Positions 61,701 through 64,000 of a DNA stretch of 64,000 nt are shown piece by piece. The position numbers and the translations under genes were made by a program. The stretch comes from Onthophagus taurus (Eukaryota; Arthropoda; Insecta; Coleoptera; Scarabaeidae): NCBI RefSeq assembly GCF_036711975.1, contig NC_091970.1, positions 4,161,501-4,225,500 of the forward strand, read 5' to 3'. Numbering within the stretch: position 1 is the first letter of the stretch; every line of letters starts with the position of its first letter. The notes beneath the pieces are model-generated. The model had not been told where the DNA came from. It saw only the letters and a program-made list of their open reading frames with translations, and ran no database searches.

Positions 61701-64000
61701 TTATTTCTTAGGTGGTGGTGCCGCGGGGGCGTCTTTGTTCGCCGCTGCTTTAGCAGCTTCATCTTTCGCTCTTTGTTCATTATAAAAATCTTTTTCTCCT
61801 TGGGTCATGTCCCAAAGTCTTCGCTTCGAGCTCCCCATTATCGAATAAATAAACGTATTGAACAACGCGTTCATGGCGACTACGAATCCCACAACTTTCC
61901 AGCTCGTAAGCGAGTTCTAAAATAAAAGAATATGTATCGAAATTTGAGTGCGAAAATTAATATTTACTTTTTCTTTCGATATGTACATAAAATAGAACGG
62001 TTTTAATGCGAGTACTATAGCGCCGCACATACACATAATTCCGGTTACAAAGCCGGGGTAATTATTAGTTACTTCTAAAACGTTTGGGATTATAGAGCAA
62101 TAAAAAAGTGCTGAAAACACGATTCCGAGAGAGGCTGAAATAAAAATGGGTAATGTTTCACATTCGAGAAACACGACAGTTATAATAAAAATTGCGGGAA
62201 GTGCCGTTGCTAAAAAGATAATTCATTTTATTTCTTACAAAAAATAAATAATCAATAACTCACCGACTCCATAATAAACCTTTCTGAAGATAATTGGTTT
62301 AACTCCTCGATAATACACCAAAAAGTCTGCCAAATATCCCAGTAAAACTGCGAATGGCCAAACGATCATATAAGGTATTAAAATCATAAACAATTCATCT
62401 TGAAGCGATACACTTAAAGCGTAAGTGTAATAGGTCGTAATATTCGTTACTAAGCTGCAAAATATGTAAGCGTTGCCAACTTGAGCTGCTACTAACGCCC
62501 ATATAGCCGGGTCTAAAAAGATCGCCACCCAATCTAACGGCAATTCAAACCTTTGTTCTAAAAAAATTAAAGTTACACCCAAAAAAATTATAATAACAAA
62601 ACAATGACTTAAGTTTTCTTCTAAATAAGTCTTCTCTCTAGATGTCATTGAAGGATGAGTATCAGGCGTTGAAAATAACCACAACGCCGCAAATATACAC
62701 CACACACACCCGACTCCACCCCAAATATGAAAAACCAATTCCCATCTTAAATCTTTACTATCTCGGATATAATCAACATGGACTCCAATCATTGCGACAG
62801 TTACGCAAGTAAAAATGGCACCGCAAACGGTTGCTTGCTCAGATTTCGGTATCCATCGAGATACCAATGTAACCGAAGCTGTTGTGACGCAAGCGCTTGA
62901 AGCTCCGAGAAATGCTCTACCGGTACAAACCAGCCAAAAAAAACCGTTTTTTACTATAAACGGGTACAAACCGGATATTAACGAAGAGACGGACATTGAG
63001 ATTAAAAATATTTTTCTTGCACCGTATTTATCGGCTATAAATCCACTGGGAAGCATCATTATTACCAGACCGATTATAAATGAACCGAAAAGTGAAGCTT
63101 GTGCTAGCATTTGCCATTCGTCAAAGCTTTTACCCTAAAAGAAATAAAAATCTAGAATTAACACTATTATTATCACTAGAACTAGCAGTACACCTAGAAC
63201 AATAAAACTTTTGGATTAAGAAAAAATATTTGACGTTTCGGATGTCTTCTTGGTATTGTACCACGATATCGTTCACAGAAATCCATGTGTGGTGTTATTA
63301 GAAATAAAACTAAAACTAGAAACTTTCGGGTCAAAGACGCACGGTAGAACATAACATTTGTTTCAGATTTTATGCTTTTAACACTAAATCATAAAAACCA
63401 TATATACACAGTATGTTCGAAAAGTCACTTGAACGAGAAAATGTTTATCCTCATTAAGCCGAGGTCGCTAAAATCATCTAAAACTGACTTCATATTGATG
63501 GAATTGCTGAAATTGATTTAACTTCTTAAAATCGTTGACTTTGGGAAACTCTACCGCCTCGCCCGCAAGCAATTTCGGCGGTCGCTCAACTCAGTCAACA
63601 TTTCTTTCCAGGACAAACAGCGTGTAAGTAACTAATTTCGTCAATAAGTTGTTTATTATTGTTAGTTAATAGCATGTTTTTATATTAAATATGTACTTAT
63701 AGAAAGATAACAAAAATTTTATAACTATCCAAGAAAAGGTTGGTAACAATGTCGATAAAGCAGATACCTACAATAATATGACAGCGATGCGAAAAGGAAG
63801 CGTTACAAACAATTTTAATTATAATAAAGAAAGAAAATACAAGTGAAATAGTTCAATATTACTAGGAATTTAAGTTATTGATATAGTTGGTAAAATTTGA
63901 GTCGATTATTATACGATTAATACGAGATTATTTAAATTAAACTTACGAATTGCTCTTCAATGGGTCCACCACACGCAGATTCCTTTAAGTCGGAAAGATT
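61701..64000 (-). CDS. SLC17-type anion/phosphate transporter, 5' end beyond window
   Basis: Exons seen: beyond 64000 to 63947, 62264-63134 (with a probable 51-base intron 62558-62608), 61968-62209 and 61701-61916. About 460 C-terminal residues are visible. SLC17 members are MFS carriers for phosphate, sialic acid or vesicular glutamate. Landmarks are FDEWQMLAQASLFGSFIIGL, MMLPSGFIADKYGARKIFLI, GRAFLGASSACVTTASVTLV, SRWIPKSEQATVCGAIF, WIPKSE followed by the HIWGGVGCVWCIFAALWLF block, DTHPSMTSREKTYLEENL, DPAIWALVAAQVGNAYIF and NNYPGFVTGIM. The tail is charged then Ala/Pro/Lys-rich (DEAAKAAANKDAPAAPPPKK). The family is sure; the subfamily and substrate are not. Confidence 0.82.
63140..63600. 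repeat. Repeat fragments in SLC17 intron
   Basis: About 63150-63210 and 63310-63350 carry CTAGAACTAG-type sequence related to 39120-39440. About 63452-63472 (TCATTAAGCCGAGGTCGCT) and 63560-63585 (GCCCGCAAGCAATTTCGGCG) are copies of the foldback minisatellite core. All lie in the 0.8-kb intron 63135-63946. Confidence 0.55.

Overview
The window is nuclear DNA from an animal, almost certainly an insect and possibly a beetle or another holometabolan; the order is a guess. The evidence is GT-AG introns mostly of 45-150 bases, strongly AT-rich non-coding DNA, and a gene set with clear insect orthologues: gawky/GW182, licorne/MKK3, Caf1-55, Derlin-2, ND-75 and Tret1-like sugar transporters. No rRNA, tRNA or CRISPR array was seen. 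All exon limits were assigned by eye from reading frame, splice sites and family similarity.

Layout. 1-4.5 kb is gene-free and carries a 1.6-kb foldback element with an internal ~82-base minisatellite, plus fragments of the same family. 4.5-10.8 kb holds a PITPNC1/RdgB-beta lipid-transfer protein (minus), Derlin-2 (plus) and a divergent sugar transporter (plus). 11.3-24 kb is gene-dense: an unrecognised 191-residue protein (minus), Caf1-55 (plus, with a 1.1-kb terminal-inverted-repeat element in an intron), homogentisate 1,2-dioxygenase (minus), eEF1B-beta (minus), complex I 75-kDa subunit (plus), AUH methylglutaconyl-CoA hydratase (minus) and MAP kinase kinase licorne (plus). 25-37.4 kb holds an SLC26 anion transporter, WBP2 and SRP68 (all minus), short-chain hydroxyacyl-CoA dehydrogenase HADH (plus) with two interchangeable last exons, a Tret1-like transporter with an apparent frameshift (minus), a candidate 38-codon two-exon gene (plus), and a coiled-coil protein resembling augmin subunit HAUS4 (minus). 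37.7-47.6 kb is gawky/GW182, with several possible 5' leader exons. 47.6-60 kb is an AT-rich stretch without recognisable genes. 60.3-61.5 kb holds a decayed coding-like segment. 61.7 kb to the right edge is the 3' part of an SLC17-type transporter (minus).

Most genes are housekeeping and unrelated in function. Several form tight head-to-head pairs with a few hundred bases between start codons (PITPNC1/Derlin-2, unknown/Caf1-55, eEF1B-beta/ND-75, AUH/licorne, SRP68/HADH). Two short motifs recur far more often than base composition predicts: AGATGGCGC, which resembles the CTCF core and lies mostly between genes or in introns, and AGGTTATGTT. The most notable observations are the mutually exclusive last exons of HADH, the CTCF-like motif series, a 19-base identity shared by two gawky introns, the tiny two-exon gene, and structured candidates in the large gene-free region, including a possible microRNA-type hairpin.
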